Assembly: GCF_946480385.1 (NCBI RefSeq)
Contig: NZ_CAMLJP010000045.1
Coordinates: 1-43,494 of the forward strand
Length of the DNA: 43,494 nucleotides
DNA from: an uncultured Azospirillum sp.
GTDB lineage: Bacteria > Pseudomonadota > Alphaproteobacteria > Azospirillales > Azospirillaceae
Direction: 5' to 3'
The position numbers and the translations under genes are program-made. Numbering within the stretch: position 1 is the first letter of the stretch; every line of letters starts with the position of its first letter. The notes under the pieces were generated by a model that worked only from the letters and a program-made list of their open reading frames with translations, searched no databases and was not told the origin of the DNA. This document shows positions 15,904 to 24,744 of the stretch, one piece after another.

Positions 15904-16413
15904 TCAGTGCGCCCGCTTCGCCGCCAGCAGGCTGGCGACCGCCGCGCCGTTCTTGCCGGCGCGCTCGCCGATGGCGGTCAGAGTCTCGCCCGGCGCGGCG
16001 TCGATGTTGGCAGTCTTCAGCACGTCCATCGCCTTGTCCGGGGTAAGCCCCAGTGCCGGCGCCGCCGCTTCCAGCGTCGCGTCGGACAGTGCGCCGAACA
16101 CCGCCCCCGGATTGACGCTGCCGCCGCCGGTGGTGCCGGTCATGCCGGTGAAGGCCACGGATACGACGATGCTGGCGATGAAGGCGGCTTGCGCGGCGTA
16201 CCGCTTCAGATAGCCCAGGAAAGCCCGCCAGTTCTTCACCAGATGCCAGAGGGCGATGGCGGAGAACGCGATGCTCAGCCATTCGTGGGAGAAGCGCACC
16301 AGCCCGGTGTTCCAATGCAGGAGCAGCATCACGCCGGTCACCGTGGACACGACGAAGGTGACGATGGTGACGGGGGTGACCACGTCGCGGGTCATGGTCT
16401 TGGAGATGGTCAT
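15904..16413 (-). CDS. DUF4405-type membrane protein
   Basis: The 169-residue protein has three predicted membrane helices in the first 95 residues (TPVTIVTFVVSTVTGVMLLL; WLSIAFSAIALWHLV; AFIASIVVSVAFTGM). His in LLLHWNTG, FSHEW and LWHLVKNW resembles cytochrome-b-like haem or quinone-site membrane proteins of the DUF4405 type. The C-terminal 75 residues are soluble and helical (ATLEAAAPALGLTPDKAMDVL). Its role is unknown. The ATG at 16413 has AAGGGC 7 nt upstream. It converges with the SNF2 gene (9 bp between stops) and is divergent from the TPR-glycosyltransferase gene; a tandem repeat lies in its promoter region. Confidence 0.75.
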   Translation of the reverse strand: MTISKTMTRDVVTPVTIVTFVVSTVTGVMLLLHWNTGLVRFSHEWLSIAFSAIALWHLVKNWRAFLGYLKRYAAQAAFIASIVVSVAFTGMTGTTGGGSVNPGAVFGALSDATLEAAAPALGLTPDKAMDVLKTANIDAAPGETLTAIGERAGKNGAAVASLLAAKRAH

Positions 16414-16478
16414 GGCAGTCGCCCTTGATCAGGTGTCGTTTCTTGTTGGCGTCCATGATCGCGCGCGACTGTAACTGG

Positions 16479-16519
16479 ACAATATCCGGCGAGGTGCTGC
16501 TGTGTAACACTGTGTAACG
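16479..16519 (-). promoter_or_regulatory. Tandem 10-bp operator upstream of the DUF4405 gene
   Basis: CTGTGTAACA (16500-16509) and CTGTGTAACG (16510-16519) are back-to-back repeats, read on the minus strand as GTTACACAGTGTTACACAG. A -10-like TATTGT lies at 16479-16484 on the minus strand, which places the repeats over the -35 position. This spacing of one helical turn is typical for OmpR/PhoB-type response regulators acting as class II activators. The regulator itself is not in the window. Confidence 0.5.
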
Positions 16520-16582
16520 CGCCGGCCGGCATGCTATCGGCCGCTTCGCCCGTCGTTGTCTGCGATGTGTTTGGGGAGTGTC

Positions 16583-18133
16583 ATGGCCTCGATTCAGGAA
16601 GCCCTTCGGGTCGCCGTCGACCATCACGGGGCCGGGCGGCTGCGGGAGGCGGAAATCCTCTATGGCCGCATCCTCGACGCCGCCCCGGGGACACATGCCG
16701 CCTCCCATCTGCTGGGCATGTTGCTGGCGCAGACCGGCCGTCTGGAGGCGGCGGCGCCGCGCATCGCTGCGGCGGTGCTCGCTCAGCCGGGTATCGCCGA
16801 TTACCACCGCGACCTCGGCAAGGTCCATCAGGCGCTCGGGTATCCGGCGGAGGCCATGGTCAGCCAGCGCCGCGCCGCCGCCCTGCAACCCGACGACGCG
16901 CCGGCTCTGGTTCTTCTCGGCGTGGCGGCACAGATGACGGGCGACACCGACGCCGCCATCGGTGCGCTGGGCCGGGCGCTGACGCTCGACCCGCGCAACG
17001 ACGAGACCCGGCAAAGGCTGGGTCTGCTGCTCGAGTTGCGCGGCACCCATCACCTGGAACAGGGGCGGACAGTGGCGGCGGTCGCCGACCTGTCGCGCTT
17101 GGTTGCCGTGGAACCGCCGACGGCGGAGCGACTGTTCCAACTCGCCAACGCCCTCTCCCGCGCCGGCCGGGCGGACGATGCGATGGCCCGCTACCGGCAG
17201 GCGCTGGCGTTGCAGCCCGACCATGTCGGGGCGGTCTTCAACCTCGGCATTCTGACCCGGCAAGCTGCGGGTTTGGATCTGGAGGCGCTTGAACAGGCGG
17301 CGACGAGTCTGAGCCGGGCGGTGGCGCTGGCGCCCGATTTCCTCGATGCGCGCGAGAACCTCGCCATCCTTCTGTTCCAGACCTACCGGGAGGTCGAATC
17401 GCTGACCCAGATCGACAGGCTTCTGGCGCAGAAGGCGCAACTCGCGGCGCGGGAAGGCGCGGCGCTCGCCCTGCCGCCGCTTCGCGGCCGCCCGGCCGCT
17501 CCGGAAAGGCGTATCCGCGATGTCGTCGCCTTCAGCCTGTGGGGAGCGACCGAGATCTACCATCGCGGGGCGCTGGAGAATGCCCGGCTGGTGCCGTCGG
17601 TCTATCCCGGCTGGACCTGCCGCATTTACCACGACGACAGCGTGCCGCCGGAGATTCTGGCGGAGCTGGACGCGCTGGGCGCGGAACGGGTGGTCATGCC
17701 GTCCGGAGGCGGTCCGGTCAGCGGCCTTTACTGGCGCTTCCTGGCCTCCGACGATCCGACCGTCCGGCGCTTCATCTGCCGCGACAGCGACTCGCGGGTC
17801 GGCCCGCGCGAGCGGGCGGCGGTGGAGGCGTGGATCGTGTCGGGCAAGCCCTTCCACGTCATGCGCGACCACCCGCTTCACAGCGAACTGATGCTGGCCG
17901 GCATGTGGGGCGGGGTTGCCGGCCTGCTGCCGCCGCTGGAACCGCTGATCGACCGCTTCGCCGCGGCGGAGGCCGACCGCTGGCAGGACCAGCGCTTCCT
18001 CCGCTCCCACCTGTGGCCGCTAATCGCCGGTGCCTGTCTGGTCCATGACAGCCACCAGCCCGGCCATGGCGCCCCGTTTCCGGATCATCCCGGCGACCCG
18101 GCGGAGCATGCCGTCGGCCGGCGCATCGTGTGA
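16583..18133 (+). CDS. TPR protein fused to a glycosyltransferase-like domain
   Basis: The 516-residue protein has two parts. Residues 1 to about 285 are tetratricopeptide repeats, with recurrent patterns such as AAPGTHAASHLLGMLLAQTG, YRQALALQPDHVGAVFNLG and SRAVALAPDFLDARENLA. Residues about 310-510 look like a nucleotide-sugar transferase fold: DVVAFSLWGATEIYHRGALE, YPGWTCRIYHDDSVP, and an RDSDSR segment with a DxD-type acidic motif near 400, followed by HVMRDHPLHSELMLAGMWG. It could glycosylate a polysaccharide or a protein held by the TPRs; the acceptor is unknown. GGGGAG supports the ATG at 16583. No signal peptide, so probably cytoplasmic. Confidence 0.8.
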   Translation: MASIQEALRVAVDHHGAGRLREAEILYGRILDAAPGTHAASHLLGMLLAQTGRLEAAAPRIAAAVLAQPGIADYHRDLGKVHQALGYPAEAMVSQRRAAALQPDDAPALVLLGVAAQMTGDTDAAIGALGRALTLDPRNDETRQRLGLLLELRGTHHLEQGRTVAAVADLSRLVAVEPPTAERLFQLANALSRAGRADDAMARYRQALALQPDHVGAVFNLGILTRQAAGLDLEALEQAATSLSRAVALAPDFLDARENLAILLFQTYREVESLTQIDRLLAQKAQLAAREGAALALPPLRGRPAAPERRIRDVVAFSLWGATEIYHRGALENARLVPSVYPGWTCRIYHDDSVPPEILAELDALGAERVVMPSGGGPVSGLYWRFLASDDPTVRRFICRDSDSRVGPRERAAVEAWIVSGKPFHVMRDHPLHSELMLAGMWGGVAGLLPPLEPLIDRFAAAEADRWQDQRFLRSHLWPLIAGACLVHDSHQPGHGAPFPDHPGDPAEHAVGRRIV

Positions 18134-18201
18134 TCCAGCATCAATCCTGTCCCCGCAATCCTGTCCAAGACGTCCGGCGCGCCCGCCTGTTAGACTGCGG
18201 C

Positions 18202-19086
18202 ATGGACCAGCAATCAGCACTGACCCGGACTCCGGCCGGCGGCGGCGATTTCGCCCGGCTGTGGCGGGAAGCGCGTTTCGACGGCATGGAATGCCTGAAC
18301 GCCCGCTTCCAGCGCCACAGCTATGCCCCGCACACGCACGAGACCTATGTGGTCGGCGTCATCACCGCCGGGACCGAGCTGTACCGTTGCCGCGGCACCG
18401 ACCGAATGGCGCGCGCCGGACAGGTCGTGGTGCTGGACCCGGAGGTTCTGCATGACGGCCGCCCGGCCGAGGATGGCTATGCCTACCGCATGTTCTACCC
18501 GTCGGTGGCTCTGTTCGAACAGGCGATGGCCGACGCGCTGGGCCGCCCCGTCGCCCCGCATTTCGCCGCGATGGAACTGGACGATCCGGAGCTGTTCCAG
18601 GCCCTGCGCGGCCTGCACCATGGGCTGGAGGGTCCATACCGCGAGCCGCTGCGCACCGACACCGACGCGCTGCGTGCCTTCACCGCACTGGCTTTGCGCC
18701 ATGGCGACCTGACCGCCCGCCCACGCGATCCCGGGCAGGAGCCGGCGGCCGTCCGCCGCACGCGGGAGTATCTGGACGCCCACCTCGACAGTCCGGTGGA
18801 ACTGGCCGATCTGGCCGAGGCGGCGGGGCTCAGCCGCTTCCATCTGCTGCGCGTCTTTCGTGCGGCGGTGGGCACCACGCCGCACGGCTATCTGACCGAC
18901 CGGCGCGTCGCCCAGGCCAAGCGGCTGCTGGCCCGGCCGCTTCCCTTGGCCGATGTCGCGCTGGCCTGCGGCTTCTGCGATCAGGCGCATTTCAACCGGG
19001 TGTTCAAGGGTCGGGTCGGCGTCTCCCCCGGCCAATACCGGCGCGGCAGCAATCCCATCCAAGACGCGCCCGCCGTGGCCGCCTAA
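18202..19086 (+). CDS. AraC-family transcriptional regulator
   Basis: The 294-residue protein has an N-terminal cupin-like effector domain (about 20-150; QRHSYAPHTHETYVVGVITAG, VVLDPEVLHDGRP) and a C-terminal double helix-turn-helix AraC domain (about 190-285; VELADLAEAAGLSRFHLLRVFRAAVG, LADVALACGFCDQAHFNRVFKGRVG, SPGQYRR). It lies 10 bp before azlC on the same strand, so it probably regulates azlCD and is co-transcribed with it. This arrangement suggests control of amino acid export by the exported ligand. The ATG at 18202 gives the normal family start; an in-frame ATG at 18130 would add 24 residues overlapping the upstream gene by 4 bp. Confidence 0.9.
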   Translation: MDQQSALTRTPAGGGDFARLWREARFDGMECLNARFQRHSYAPHTHETYVVGVITAGTELYRCRGTDRMARAGQVVVLDPEVLHDGRPAEDGYAYRMFYPSVALFEQAMADALGRPVAPHFAAMELDDPELFQALRGLHHGLEGPYREPLRTDTDALRAFTALALRHGDLTARPRDPGQEPAAVRRTREYLDAHLDSPVELADLAEAAGLSRFHLLRVFRAAVGTTPHGYLTDRRVAQAKRLLARPLPLADVALACGFCDQAHFNRVFKGRVGVSPGQYRRGSNPIQDAPAVAA

Positions 19087-19096
19087 CCTCCCGACC

Positions 19097-19819
19097 ATGA
19101 GCACGGATACCATCACCATACCGGCATCCCCGCGGCAGGAGTTCGCGGCGGGCGTCGTCCATTGCCTGCCCATCGTGGCCGGCGCGGTTCCCTTCGGCTT
19201 CCTGCTGGGCAGCCTCGCCGCCAAGGCCGGCTTGTCGGCGCTGGATATGGGGCTGATGAGCGCGCTGGTCTTCGCCGGCAGTTCCCAGTTCGTCGCCGTC
19301 GAACTGCTGGACAAGGGAAGCGCCGGGCTGGCGGTGGTCGGCGCCATCCTGCTGGTCAACCTGCGTCACCTGCTGATGGGGGCGACGCTGGAGCCGCGCT
19401 TTCGCGGTGTTCCCCGCGCACGGGCCGGGTTGGCGCTGTTCTTCATGACCGACGAGCAATGGGCGCTGGCCCTGCGCCGCGGACCTGAACTGACGCTGGC
19501 CTACTGGTACGGGGTGGCGGCGACGCTCTATCTGGCGTGGCTGACCAGCACGGTGGCGGGGACGCTGGCTGGCGCGCTGATCGCCGATCCGACCACCTGG
19601 GGACTGGATTTCACCTTCATCGCCGTCTTCCTTTGCCTGCTGGCCGGATTCTGGCGCGGCGTCGGTTCGCTGCCGCCCTGGCTGGCGAGCGCCGCCGCCG
19701 CGCTGGCCGTGCATGCGCTGTCCTCCGGAGGAACCTGGCACATTCTGGCCGGTGCGCTGGCCGGCGGAGCGGTCGCCGCCCTTCAAGCGAAGGGGAAGGG
19801 GAGGGCGCAGGATGCTTGA
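19097..19819 (+). CDS. azlC: Branched-chain amino acid exporter large subunit AzlC
   Basis: The 240-residue AzlC/YgaZ-family protein has about seven hydrophobic segments. Family motifs are CLPIVAGAVPFGFLLGSLAAKAGLS, LVFAGSSQFVAVELL, LVNLRHLLMGATLEP and FFMTDEQWALAL. With AzlD it forms a two-component inner membrane exporter of branched-chain amino acids or analogues. The ATG at 19097 lies 10 bp after the AraC gene. Its end overlaps azlD by 8 bp, indicating translational coupling. Confidence 0.93.
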   Translation: MSTDTITIPASPRQEFAAGVVHCLPIVAGAVPFGFLLGSLAAKAGLSALDMGLMSALVFAGSSQFVAVELLDKGSAGLAVVGAILLVNLRHLLMGATLEPRFRGVPRARAGLALFFMTDEQWALALRRGPELTLAYWYGVAATLYLAWLTSTVAGTLAGALIADPTTWGLDFTFIAVFLCLLAGFWRGVGSLPPWLASAAAALAVHALSSGGTWHILAGALAGGAVAALQAKGKGRAQDA

Positions 19820-20120
19820 ATCGCTGCATTTGGACTGGAGTGTCTTCGCCATCGTGCTGGGCGGGGCGCTGGTCACCTGGATGACGCGGATCGGCGGGCC
19901 GTGGCTGATCGCGCGGGTGCGGCCCGGCCGGGCGGCGAGCGCGGCGCTGGAGGCGACGCCGGGCGCGGTTCTGGTGGCCCTGGTGGCGCCCGCCGCCCTG
20001 TCGCGCCCGTCCGACGCGCTGGCCGCCGCCTTCGTCTGCCTGATCGCCCGGCGCGTGCCGATGGTGGTCGCCGTGGTGGCCGGCGTGGTCGCCGTCGTGC
20101 TGCTGCGCCGCCTGCTGTAG
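19812..20120 (+). CDS. azlD: Branched-chain amino acid exporter small subunit AzlD
   Basis: The 102-residue AzlD/YgaH-type partner of AzlC has three to four membrane helices, with the N-terminal motif VLGGALVTWMTRIGGPWLIARV and a very hydrophobic C-terminus (RRVPMVVAVVAGVVAVVLL). The ATG at 19812 overlaps the azlC stop. The AraC-azlC-azlD set looks like a complete regulated export module. Confidence 0.9.
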   Translation: MLESLHLDWSVFAIVLGGALVTWMTRIGGPWLIARVRPGRAASAALEATPGAVLVALVAPAALSRPSDALAAAFVCLIARRVPMVVAVVAGVVAVVLLRRLL

Positions 20121-20189
20121 CCAACACCTGTTGCCACTGTTGCAAACTGCCGTCTGGTGAAGCGCGCGGGGGATGCCTATAAGTCGGGG

Positions 20190-21098
20190 ATGACCGACCC
20201 GATCTCCGCCCCCGTCGCGCCCGCATCCGCTCCGGCTGTCTTCGACCCGCACGCCCTGCCGCCGCTGCGCGACGTGATCGCGCGCTTCGGGCTGGAGGCG
20301 CGCAAGTCGCTGGGGCAGAACTTCCTGCTCGACCTGAACCTGACGGGGCGGATCGCGCGCTCGGCCAACCTGCCGGCCGGCACCACCGCCATCGAGGTCG
20401 GTCCCGGTCCCGGCGGCCTGACCCGTGCGCTGCTGGCGACCAACGCGGTGAAGGTCATCGCCATCGAACGCGACCGCCGCTTCATAGAAGCCTTGGCTGA
20501 CGTGATCGAGGCCTCGCAGGGCCGGCTGAGCATCGTCGAGGCCGACGCCCTGACGGTGGACCCGGAAGACCTCGCCCCCGCCCCGCGCGCCATCGTCGCC
20601 AACCTGCCTTACAATGTCGCGACGCCGCTTCTGCTCGGCTGGCTGGCGCGGATCGAGGCTTATGTCAGCCTGACCCTGATGTTCCAGAAGGAGGTCGCCG
20701 ACCGGCTGGTGGCGAAGCCCGGCAGCAAGGCCTATGGCCGGCTGTCGGTCATCACCCAATGGCGCTCCGACGCCCGCGTGCTGTTCAACCTGCCGCCGCG
20801 CGCCTTCACCCCGCCGCCGAAGGTCGAATCGACGGTCGTGCACCTGACCCCGCGGGCCAACCCCGAACCAGCCGACTGGCGCGCGCTGGAGCAGGTCACC
20901 GCCGCCGCCTTCGGCCAGCGCCGCAAGATGCTGCGCCAGAGCCTGAAGTCGCTGGGCAACGCCGAGGCCCTGCTGGAGGAGACCGGCATCGCCCCGACCG
21001 CCCGTGCGGAGGAGATCGACGTCGCCGGCTTCGCCGCGCTGGCCCGCGCCTTCCGCGCCCGCCACCCGCTGGAGCCGCCACCGGAGGCGTCGACATGA
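20190..21098 (+). CDS. rsmA: 16S rRNA dimethyltransferase RsmA (KsgA)
   Basis: The 302-residue enzyme dimethylates two adjacent adenines near the 3' end of 16S rRNA, a late check in 30S assembly. Visible motifs are [10 protein letters not shown] at the N-terminus, SAM-binding [23 protein letters not shown], catalytic NLPYNV (the N-x-P-Y type of adenine N6 methylases), and the C-terminal [13 protein letters not shown] helix. The ATG at 20190 is preferred; an in-frame GTG at 20157 would add 11 residues. It overlaps arfB by 4 bp (ATGA), so the two are translationally coupled. Confidence 0.95.
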   Translation: MTDPISAPVAPASAPAVFDPHALPPLRDVIARFGLEARKSLGQNFLLDLNLTGRIARSANLPAGTTAIEVGPGPGGLTRALLATNAVKVIAIERDRRFIEALADVIEASQGRLSIVEADALTVDPEDLAPAPRAIVANLPYNVATPLLLGWLARIEAYVSLTLMFQKEVADRLVAKPGSKAYGRLSVITQWRSDARVLFNLPPRAFTPPPKVESTVVHLTPRANPEPADWRALEQVTAAAFGQRRKMLRQSLKSLGNAEALLEETGIAPTARAEEIDVAGFAALARAFRARHPLEPPPEAST

Positions 21099-21514
21099 TC
21101 CGGGTCAACCCCCGCATCAGCCTGGACGAGAGCGAATTGCAGGAGGAGTTCATCCGCGCCTCCGGCCCCGGCGGCCAGCACGTCAACAAGACGGAGACGG
21201 CGGTCCAACTGCGCTTCGACGTGCGCCGCTCACCGAACCTGCCCGACCCGGTGCGCTACCGCCTGGAGCGGTTGGCCGGATCGCGCCTAACCCAGGACGG
21301 TGTGCTGATCCTGGTGGCCGACCGCTACCGCTCGCAGATGCGCAACCGCGAGGACGCCCGCGAGCGACTGATCGACCTGATCCGCGAAGCCGCCGCCCCG
21401 CCGCCGCCGCCCCGTCGCCCCACCAAGCCGACCAAGGGCTCCAAGGAGCGGCGGCTGGAGGGCAAGGCCAAGCGGTCGGAGGTGAAGAAGATGCGCGGGA
21501 ACGTTCAGGACTGA
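21095..21514 (+). CDS. arfB: Alternative ribosome-rescue factor B (ArfB/YaeJ)
   Basis: The 139-residue peptidyl-tRNA hydrolase acts on ribosomes stalled without a stop codon. The catalytic GGQ motif sits in [21 protein letters not shown]. The C-terminal tail is long, basic and disordered ([29 protein letters not shown]), as needed to enter the empty mRNA channel. The length matches ArfB and not a full class I release factor. CGGAGG at 21081-21086 precedes the ATG at 21095, which overlaps the rsmA stop. Pairing with rsmA makes a small ribosome-quality operon. Confidence 0.94.
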   Translation: MIRVNPRISLDESELQEEFIRASGPGGQHVNKTETAVQLRFDVRRSPNLPDPVRYRLERLAGSRLTQDGVLILVADRYRSQMRNREDARERLIDLIREAAAPPPPPRRPTKPTKGSKERRLEGKAKRSEVKKMRGNVQD

Positions 21515-21647
21515 CCCCGCGCTTTCTCGGGCATGCCCGCCATGAGGCAGGCGCATTGGACGGTTCAACCAACCCGTGCCAGCCTTGCGTTTCGCTTGCC
21601 TGTGAAACATTCCCCGGTCCGGACAGGTCCGGGGTCGGAGACGGTCC

Positions 21648-22883
21648 ATGAGCCACCCTTCCGCCGCCCTGCCGTCGCCGACCTCGGCGCGGCTGTCCGT
21701 CGGCTTCGCCTGGGTCGGGCATTCGCTGATGCACATCGTGTCGGCGCTGTTCCTGACCATCGTGCTGGCGCTGGAAACGGAATGGAAGCTCTCCTATGAC
21801 GAGTTGATCCGGCTGTGGACGCTGGGCGCCTTCATGATCGGGCTGGGGGCACCGCTGGCCGGCTGGCTGGGCGACCGCTGGAGTTCGGCCGGCATGATTG
21901 CGGTCTTCTACCTGATGACCGGTGGTGGCGCGGTGCTGGCCGGGCTGTCGGACGGGCCGGAGATGCTGATGTGGTCGCTGGCCCTGCTGGGTCTTGGGGC
22001 GTCGATCTACCACCCCGTCGGCATGGCCTGGATGATGGCGAATGCCGAGAACCGCGGCAAGGCGATGGGCTGGCTCGGCCTGTTCGGCACCTTCGGCGTC
22101 GCCACCGCCGCGGTGGTCGCCGGCAGCCTGACGCAGTGGCTGAACTGGCGCATGGCCTTCATCATCCCCGGTGCGATCTGCATCGTGCTGGGTGTTGCCC
22201 TGGCCCTGCTGATGATGACCGGCGTCGTTCAAAACCGCCACGCCGACGTGAAGCCGCAGCCCAAGCCGTCGCGCGGCGACGTGTTCCGCGCCTTCTTCGT
22301 GTTGTCGCTGACCATGGTCTGCGCCGGTCTGATCTTCAACGCCATGCAGGTGGTGCTGCCCAAGCTGTTCGAGGCGCGGCTGGGCGGCTGGCTCGGCACC
22401 GGCACGCTGGGCGTCGGCGGGCTGGTGACGGCGGTCTACCTGATCTCCGCCCTGCCGCAGATGGTCGGCGGTGTGCTGGCCGACCGCCATTCGCTCAAAA
22501 GGGTCTATATGCTCTGCCTGCTGGCCCAGATTCCGCTGATGGCAGCGGTTGCCGTCCTGGCTGACGTGCCGCTGGTGGCCGCCGCCGCCTTCGTGGTCAT
22601 CGCCTCGCAGACGCAGATCCCGGCGGAGAACATGCTGCTGGCCCGCTACACCCCGGACAAGCACCGCGGACTGGCCTTCGGCGCCAAATACATCCTGTCC
22701 TTCGGCGCCGGCCCGCTGGCGGTGCAGCTGGTCGCGTGGGTCTATGAGCGCACGGGAGAGTTCACCATGCTCTACCTGACCCTGTCGGCGCTGGCCGCGC
22801 TGGCTTTCGCCGCCGCCCTGCTGCTGCCCGACGACCGCCGCAAGGCCGAACCGGTGGCGGAACCCCTGCCGGCGGCGGAGTGA
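21648..22883 (+). CDS. Major facilitator superfamily transporter
   Basis: The 411-residue protein has about 12 predicted membrane helices. The cytoplasmic loop between helices 2 and 3 carries GWLGDRWSSAGMI, close to the MFS motif A, and a second copy GGVLADRHSLKRVY is present in the second half. The motif GLGASIYHPVGMAWM in helix 4 resembles that of fosmidomycin-resistance-type or sugar-phosphate-like MFS members. The substrate cannot be assigned. GGAG lies 9 nt before the ATG. It stands alone and converges with metY, with 22 bp between stops. Confidence 0.88.
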   Translation: MSHPSAALPSPTSARLSVGFAWVGHSLMHIVSALFLTIVLALETEWKLSYDELIRLWTLGAFMIGLGAPLAGWLGDRWSSAGMIAVFYLMTGGGAVLAGLSDGPEMLMWSLALLGLGASIYHPVGMAWMMANAENRGKAMGWLGLFGTFGVATAAVVAGSLTQWLNWRMAFIIPGAICIVLGVALALLMMTGVVQNRHADVKPQPKPSRGDVFRAFFVLSLTMVCAGLIFNAMQVVLPKLFEARLGGWLGTGTLGVGGLVTAVYLISALPQMVGGVLADRHSLKRVYMLCLLAQIPLMAAVAVLADVPLVAAAAFVVIASQTQIPAENMLLARYTPDKHRGLAFGAKYILSFGAGPLAVQLVAWVYERTGEFTMLYLTLSALAALAFAAALLLPDDRRKAEPVAEPLPAAE

Positions 22884-22905
22884 CCCGCCGCCGGATCGGA
22901 AGCTC

Positions 22906-24201
22906 TTACGCGAGCGTCTTGTTCAGCGCCTGATCCAAATCGGCGATGATGTCCTCCGGTGTCTCCAGCCCGATCGACAGACGGATCACGTCGGGGCCGG
23001 CGCCGGCCGAGGCCTGGGCTTCCGCCGACAGCTGGCGGTGGGTGGTCGAGGACGGGTGGATGATCAGCGAGCGGGCGTCGCCGATGTTGGCGAGGTGGCT
23101 GAACAGCTCGACGCTCTCCACCACCTTCACGCCGGCCTCGAAGCCGCCCTTGACGCCGAAGGTCAGCACCGCACCGGCGCCGCGCGGCAGGTACTTCTTC
23201 GCGAGATCGCGGTACTTCGACGATTCCAGCCCGGCATAGCTGACCCAGCTGACCGCCGGATGGCCTTCCAGGAACTGCGCCACCTTCAGCGCGCTGTCGG
23301 CGTGGCGCTGCATGCGCAGCGGCAGGGTTTCGATGCCGTTCAGCGTCAGGAAGGCGTTCATCGGCGCCTGGCTCGGCCCCAGGTCGCGCAGGCCGACGGC
23401 ATGGCCGTGGATGGTGAAGGCGAGATGGCCGAAGGTCTCGTGGAAGCGCAGGCCGTGATAGCCGGGGTCCGGCTCGCTCAGCGCCGGGAACTTGCCGGAC
23501 TTGCTCCAGTCGAACTTGCCGCTGTCGACCACCACGCCGCCGACCGAGGTGCCGTTGCCGGACAGGAACTTGGTGGTGGAATGGACCACCAGCGTGGCGC
23601 CCCACTGGATCGGGTTGATCAGGTAGGGGGTGGCGAGCGTGTTGTCGACGATCAGCGGAATGCCGGCCTCGTCGGCGATCTTGGCGATGGCCTCGATGTC
23701 GGTCACCACGCCACCGGGGTTGGCGAGGCTTTCGACGAAGATCGCCTTGGTTTTCTCGGTCAGCGCCGCCTTGACGTTGTCGACGGTGTCGGTGTCGACG
23801 AAGCTCGGCTGCCAGCCGAAGGCGCGCGGGAAGCTGATGCCGAGCTGGTTCAGCGAACCGCCATAGAGCTTCTTCGACGCAACGATGTGGTCGCCGGGCG
23901 CCATCAGCGGGAACAGTGCCAGCAGCTGCGCGGCATGGCCGGACGAGGTCGCGGTGGCGCCGGCGCCGCCTTCCAGGTTGGCGAGACGCTCCTCCAGCAC
24001 GGCCACGGTCGGGTTGGTCAGGCGGGAATAGATGAAGCCGACCTTCTGCAGGTTGAACAGCGAGGCGGCATCATCGACGTCTTCAAACACGAAACTGGTG
24101 GTCTGGTAGATCGGCGTCTGGCGGGCGCCGGTCGCCGGATCGGGTGCGGCGCCGGCATGAATGGCGCGGGTCTCGAAGCCGAAGCTCTTCTGCTCAGTCA
24201 T
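22906..24201 (-). CDS. metY: O-acetylhomoserine sulfhydrylase (MetY-type)
   Basis: The 431-residue PLP enzyme of the Cys/Met metabolism family converts O-acetylhomoserine and sulfide (or methanethiol) to homocysteine (or methionine). Seen are FETRAIHAGAAPD at the start, the PLP-stacking loop SSGHAAQL, Asp186 in LIVDNTLATPY, the Schiff-base Lys211 in HSTTKFLSGNGTSVGG, and the C-terminal RLSIGLETPEDIIADL. Length and sequence favour MetY over the shorter MetB/MetZ types, though this is not decisive. The ATG at 24201 has GGGGGAA upstream. It is the last gene of a three-gene minus-strand operon, 21 bp after the CoA-binding gene. Confidence 0.93.
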   Translation of the reverse strand: MTEQKSFGFETRAIHAGAAPDPATGARQTPIYQTTSFVFEDVDDAASLFNLQKVGFIYSRLTNPTVAVLEERLANLEGGAGATATSSGHAAQLLALFPLMAPGDHIVASKKLYGGSLNQLGISFPRAFGWQPSFVDTDTVDNVKAALTEKTKAIFVESLANPGGVVTDIEAIAKIADEAGIPLIVDNTLATPYLINPIQWGATLVVHSTTKFLSGNGTSVGGVVVDSGKFDWSKSGKFPALSEPDPGYHGLRFHETFGHLAFTIHGHAVGLRDLGPSQAPMNAFLTLNGIETLPLRMQRHADSALKVAQFLEGHPAVSWVSYAGLESSKYRDLAKKYLPRGAGAVLTFGVKGGFEAGVKVVESVELFSHLANIGDARSLIIHPSSTTHRQLSAEAQASAGAGPDVIRLSIGLETPEDIIADLDQALNKTLA

Positions 24202-24222
24202 CTGCGTGATTCCCCCAATTAT

Positions 24223-24744
24223 TCAGATCAGTTTTTTGAACGATTTCGTCGGCGCCATGCGGCGGGTCACCAGCACGTTGGAATTGACCCCGATCCGGCC
24301 GATCTCGCCGTAGAGGCGCTGGATTTCCATCTTTGGGCAGCGGTCCATCACCACGGTCAGGCCGGCGGCCTGCGCCCGCGCCGCCGCCTCGTCGTTGCGG
24401 ACACCCAGTTGCATCCACACCACCTTGGCCCCGGCGGCGATCGCCTCATCCGTCACCCCGCCGGCGGCGGCGGAGTTGCGGAAGATGTCGACCATGTCCG
24501 GCGGCTCCGGCAAATCCTTCAGGCTGGCGTAGACCGGCAGGCCGAGGATGGTCTGGCCCGCCATCTTCGGGTTGACCGGGATGACCTGATAGCCCTTGTC
24601 GCGCAGGTACTTCATCACGAAGAAGCTGGCCTTCACCGGGTCGGCGCTGGCCCCCACCACGGCGATGCTCTTCGCGTTTTCCAGAACGCCGCGCAAAAAG
24701 GCGTCGGTGTAGTCGGATGGCTCCGTGATCCTAGGCTCGGTCAT
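24223..24744 (-). CDS. CoA-binding domain protein (YccU-like)
   Basis: The 173-residue protein is a single CoA-binding Rossmann-like domain. Motifs are AKSIAVVGASADPVKASFFV (glycine-rich loop), GYQVIPVNPKMAGQTILG and KVVWMQLGVRNDEAAARA, ending with VVMDRCPKMEIQRLYG. This family resembles the N-terminal domain of acyl-CoA synthetases without the catalytic His, so it may bind CoA or acyl-CoA as a sensor or carrier; its exact role is not known. The ATG at 24744 overlaps the stop of the enoyl-CoA hydratase (ATGA). Confidence 0.9.
   Translation of the reverse strand: MTEPRITEPSDYTDAFLRGVLENAKSIAVVGASADPVKASFFVMKYLRDKGYQVIPVNPKMAGQTILGLPVYASLKDLPEPPDMVDIFRNSAAAGGVTDEAIAAGAKVVWMQLGVRNDEAAARAQAAGLTVVMDRCPKMEIQRLYGEIGRIGVNSNVLVTRRMAPTKSFKKLI

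Noticed and set aside
15830..18010. 726-codon minus-strand frame spanning the DUF4405 gene and the TPR gene complement
   Set aside because: It runs out of frame through two well-supported genes and has no recognisable domain.
24202..24222. Possible SAM riboswitch before metY
   Set aside because: metY is internal to an operon with only 21 bp before it, and no riboswitch-like structure was seen upstream of the first gene.
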